Shown piece by piece: positions 37,853 through 37,959 of a stretch of DNA of 37,959 nucleotides. The position numbers and the translations under genes were made by a program. This DNA is from JAXHLG01 sp046497225 (GTDB lineage Bacteria > Patescibacteriota > Minisyncoccia > Moranbacterales > DUUL01), in the NCBI GenBank assembly GCA_046497225.1, contig JAWOGA010000050.1, positions 1 to 37,959 on the forward strand, written 5' to 3'. The notes beneath the pieces are model-generated. The model worked only from the letters and a program-made list of their open reading frames with translations. It ran no database searches and was not told the DNA's origin. Position 1 is the stretch's first letter, and each line of letters starts with the position of its first letter.

Positions 37853-37959
37853 CGTTCGCTTCGCGAACTTTAATTTCGAATTTTTAATTTAAAATTTCGA
37901 ATGAAATCCTAATGTCTTAATGATTAAATAATTAAAAATTAAAACATTTAAAATTGATT
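37853..37959 (-). repeat. 23S insert D (about H54), cut by window edge
   Basis: Begins with the cap GTTCGC-TTC-GCGAAC (37854-37868), then AATTTCGAATTTTTAATTTA and, at the very end, AAAATTGATT, the start of the shared word. The rest lies outside the window. Confidence 0.72.

Overview
The window looks like a piece of a small-genome, AT-rich bacterium of the Candidate Phyla Radiation (Patescibacteria), probably a Parcubacteria-type lineage. The reasons are inference from content: short intergenic spacers, many small membrane or secreted proteins of types I associate with this group (for example a secreted protein with a PPSNPPNSNIGAPINTG motif), a PEGA-domain protein, a paired membrane protein plus TraG/VirD4-like ATPase, and a 23S rRNA gene carrying several large inserts. 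TGA is used as a stop (gene ending at 5320), so there is no sign of the UGA=Gly code of Gracilibacteria.

Layout. 1-4408 (minus): a small membrane protein, the housekeeping sigma factor rpoD, primase dnaG and a short AbrB/MazE-like DNA-binding protein. 4551-5285 (plus): a promoter overlapped by an inverted repeat, then a Gly/Arg-rich DUF5320-like protein and a DUF134 regulator. 5320-10138 (minus): a charged coiled-coil protein, a DUF2238/YjdF-like membrane protein whose normal start is lost, two small membrane proteins and a P-type cation ATPase. 10587-11462 (minus): nusB and rpmF; 11598-13091 (plus): a PEGA-domain protein, with clear promoters on both sides of the divergent spacer. 13387-17562 (minus): a run of exported or membrane-anchored proteins, each with its own promoter in most cases. 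17664-20644 (plus): lgt, tsaD, miaA. 20959-25577 (plus): a sigma-region-4/HARE-type regulator and the pair of membrane protein plus conjugation-type ATPase. 25793-26480 (plus): tRNA-Cys, tRNA-Leu, a strongly folded unassigned RNA region and a possible 17-residue peptide gene with its own promoter and terminator. 26613-28909 (minus): a small unknown protein, family-4 uracil-DNA glycosylase, a MazG-like pyrophosphohydrolase and endonuclease IV, a DNA/nucleotide quality-control group. 28996-30123 (minus): two tRNA-Ser genes, each followed by repeats of its own 3' end, and between them a gene split by a -1 shift at A AAA AAG. 30299-35410 (minus): pyruvate kinase with an atypical C-terminus, two tandem DUF4870 paralogues, htpX, lemA and recO. 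35475-37959 (minus): 5S rRNA and the 3' part of 23S rRNA, cut by the window edge.

The most unusual signal is in the 23S gene. Four AT-rich inserts of about 120 to 200 bases sit in hairpins corresponding roughly to H98, H79, H63 and H54. They share a motif (AAAATTGATTCAAAATT and close variants) that also occurs in ordinary intergenic spacers such as the one between htpX and lemA, and two of them (H98, H63) are bounded on both sides by perfect hairpins with a 7-bp stem and 3-base loop. This suggests a dispersed palindromic repeat that tolerates insertion into rRNA hairpin tips. Other points worth attention are the tandem tRNA-Ser pseudogene array, the apparent slippery-site frameshift, the long hairpin RNA after tRNA-Leu, and the anchored coiled-coil surface cluster.
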